A DNA stretch of 6,748 bases from CAYSPO01 sp964432945 (lineage in GTDB: Bacteria; Bacillota; Clostridia; Tissierellales; Peptoniphilaceae), in NCBI GenBank assembly GCA_964432945.1, contig CAYSPO010000051.1, positions 1 to 6,748 on the forward strand, given 5' to 3'. Both the position numbers and the translations under genes were made by a program. Below are positions 6,083-6,748 of this stretch, one piece after another. The notes below the pieces were generated by a model that searched no databases, was not told where the DNA came from, and saw only the letters and a program-made list of their open reading frames with translations. Each line of letters begins with the position of its first letter. Position 1 is the first letter of the stretch.

Positions 6083-6748
6083 TTATTCGTAATCATACTC
6101 CCAACTTAAACCTTTACCGTCTGCAACTTGTTTGTCGTAGTTCCCTAACATACCAACAGTATCTTTTGTTAATAGGAATAAAGCAATAATATTTGGAAGT
6201 GCCATTAATCCCATAAACATATCTGCAACATCCCAAAGGAAGGCTGCATCAGTAATTTGAGTTCCTATAACCATAAATGCAAGTGCGATAAATTTAAATG
6301 CATTGATTATAAATTTATTTTTTCCAGCAATAAATTTAACATTTGATTCAGCAAAGAAGTACCATCCAACTATTGTAGTTAGAGAGAACATTGTTAGTGA
6401 TAGAGAAACAAATTTTGCTCCGATTCCACTAAATACAAGTTCGAATCCTTTTTGAGTCATTAATGAAGCCGCTTGAGCCATTTCATTTGCAGGAATTGTT
6501 GAAATATATGATCCTGATGTTAAGTTTACCATAACTGTTGATAAACAAATAATAAATGTCGCTATAAATACACCAATCATAGCTACAAAGCCTTGTTCTG
6601 CTGGGTGATCAGTTGAAGCTACGGCGTGTGAATGAGGAGTAGAACCCATACCTGCTTCATTTGAGAATAACCCTCTTGATAAACCAAATCTAATAGCACT
6701 TTGAACTGTAATACCTAAGGCACCACCGCTTATCGCTTGAGGAGTAAA
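6083..6748 (-). CDS. AGCS-family sodium:alanine/glycine symporter, C-terminal part (cut by right window edge)
   Basis: This is the C-terminal 221 residues of an alanine-or-glycine:cation symporter (AGCS family; AlsT/DagA-like) in the cytoplasmic membrane. The reading frame is open to the right edge, so the gene continues outside the window. The ATG at 6647-6649 is not the start: it encodes the second-last Met of the family signature GLFSNEAGMGSTPHSHA, which is only complete when read from the edge (GLFSNEAG lies just upstream of that Met). About four membrane segments are visible at residues 54-76, 108-132, 147-165 and 177-195 of the fragment, followed by a short hydrophilic tail ending LSWEYDYE. 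Full-length members are about 450-500 residues, so somewhat more than half is missing. It is the upstream gene of deoD. Amino acid specificity (alanine, glycine, possibly others) cannot be read from the fragment. Confidence 0.93.
   Translation of the reverse strand, partial: FTPQAISGGALGITVQSAIRFGLSRGLFSNEAGMGSTPHSHAVASTDHPAEQGFVAMIGVFIATFIICLSTVMVNLTSGSYISTIPANEMAQAASLMTQKGFELVFSGIGAKFVSLSLTMFSLTTIVGWYFFAESNVKFIAGKNKFIINAFKFIALAFMVIGTQITDAAFLWDVADMFMGLMALPNIIALFLLTKDTVGMLGNYDKQVADGKGLSWEYDYE

Noticed and set aside
6083..6649. A complete 188-residue protein starting at the ATG at 6649
   Set aside because: That Met is within the AGCS signature GLFSNEAGMGSTP; the frame stays open to the window edge and upstream codons keep matching the family, so it is an internal codon of a longer gene.

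Overview
This window of about 6.7 kb is AT-rich DNA with strong AAAGGAGG-type ribosome binding sites. It looks like the chromosome of a low-GC anaerobic Firmicute, and a Tissierellia/Peptoniphilaceae-like or clostridial host is my guess from overall protein style. I see no insertion sequence, phage gene, tRNA, rRNA, CRISPR array or other mobile signature. The content is ordinary nucleobase and cofactor salvage; I found no convincing new system, and the points worth a second look are regulatory.

Layout from left to right. Positions 1-446 (minus) hold the N-terminal third of CTP synthase (pyrG), cut by the window edge, with its own promoter just upstream. Positions 548-3723 (minus) hold a two-gene unit: an AzgA-type purine permease (transcribed first) followed after 23 bp by adenine deaminase (ade). 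A 178-bp divergent intergenic region (3724-3901) carries promoters for the permease and for pncB (nicotinate phosphoribosyltransferase, plus strand, 3902-5338). pncB converges on deoD (purine nucleoside phosphorylase, minus, 5376-6071), and a 34-bp perfect palindrome between them is a bidirectional terminator. deoD lies 11 bp downstream of the C-terminal part of an AGCS-family sodium:alanine/glycine symporter (minus, 6083 to the right edge), so these two are probably one operon whose promoter is outside the window.

How the genes fit together. DeoD-type phosphorylase releases adenine and hypoxanthine from nucleosides; the permease brings in free purine bases; adenine deaminase turns adenine into hypoxanthine plus ammonia, feeding adenine into the hypoxanthine/guanine pool. 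PncB salvages nicotinate into the NAD pathway using PRPP, and PyrG makes CTP from UTP. The reactions are well supported by motifs; exact permease substrate, promoter positions and operators are inferences from sequence alone.
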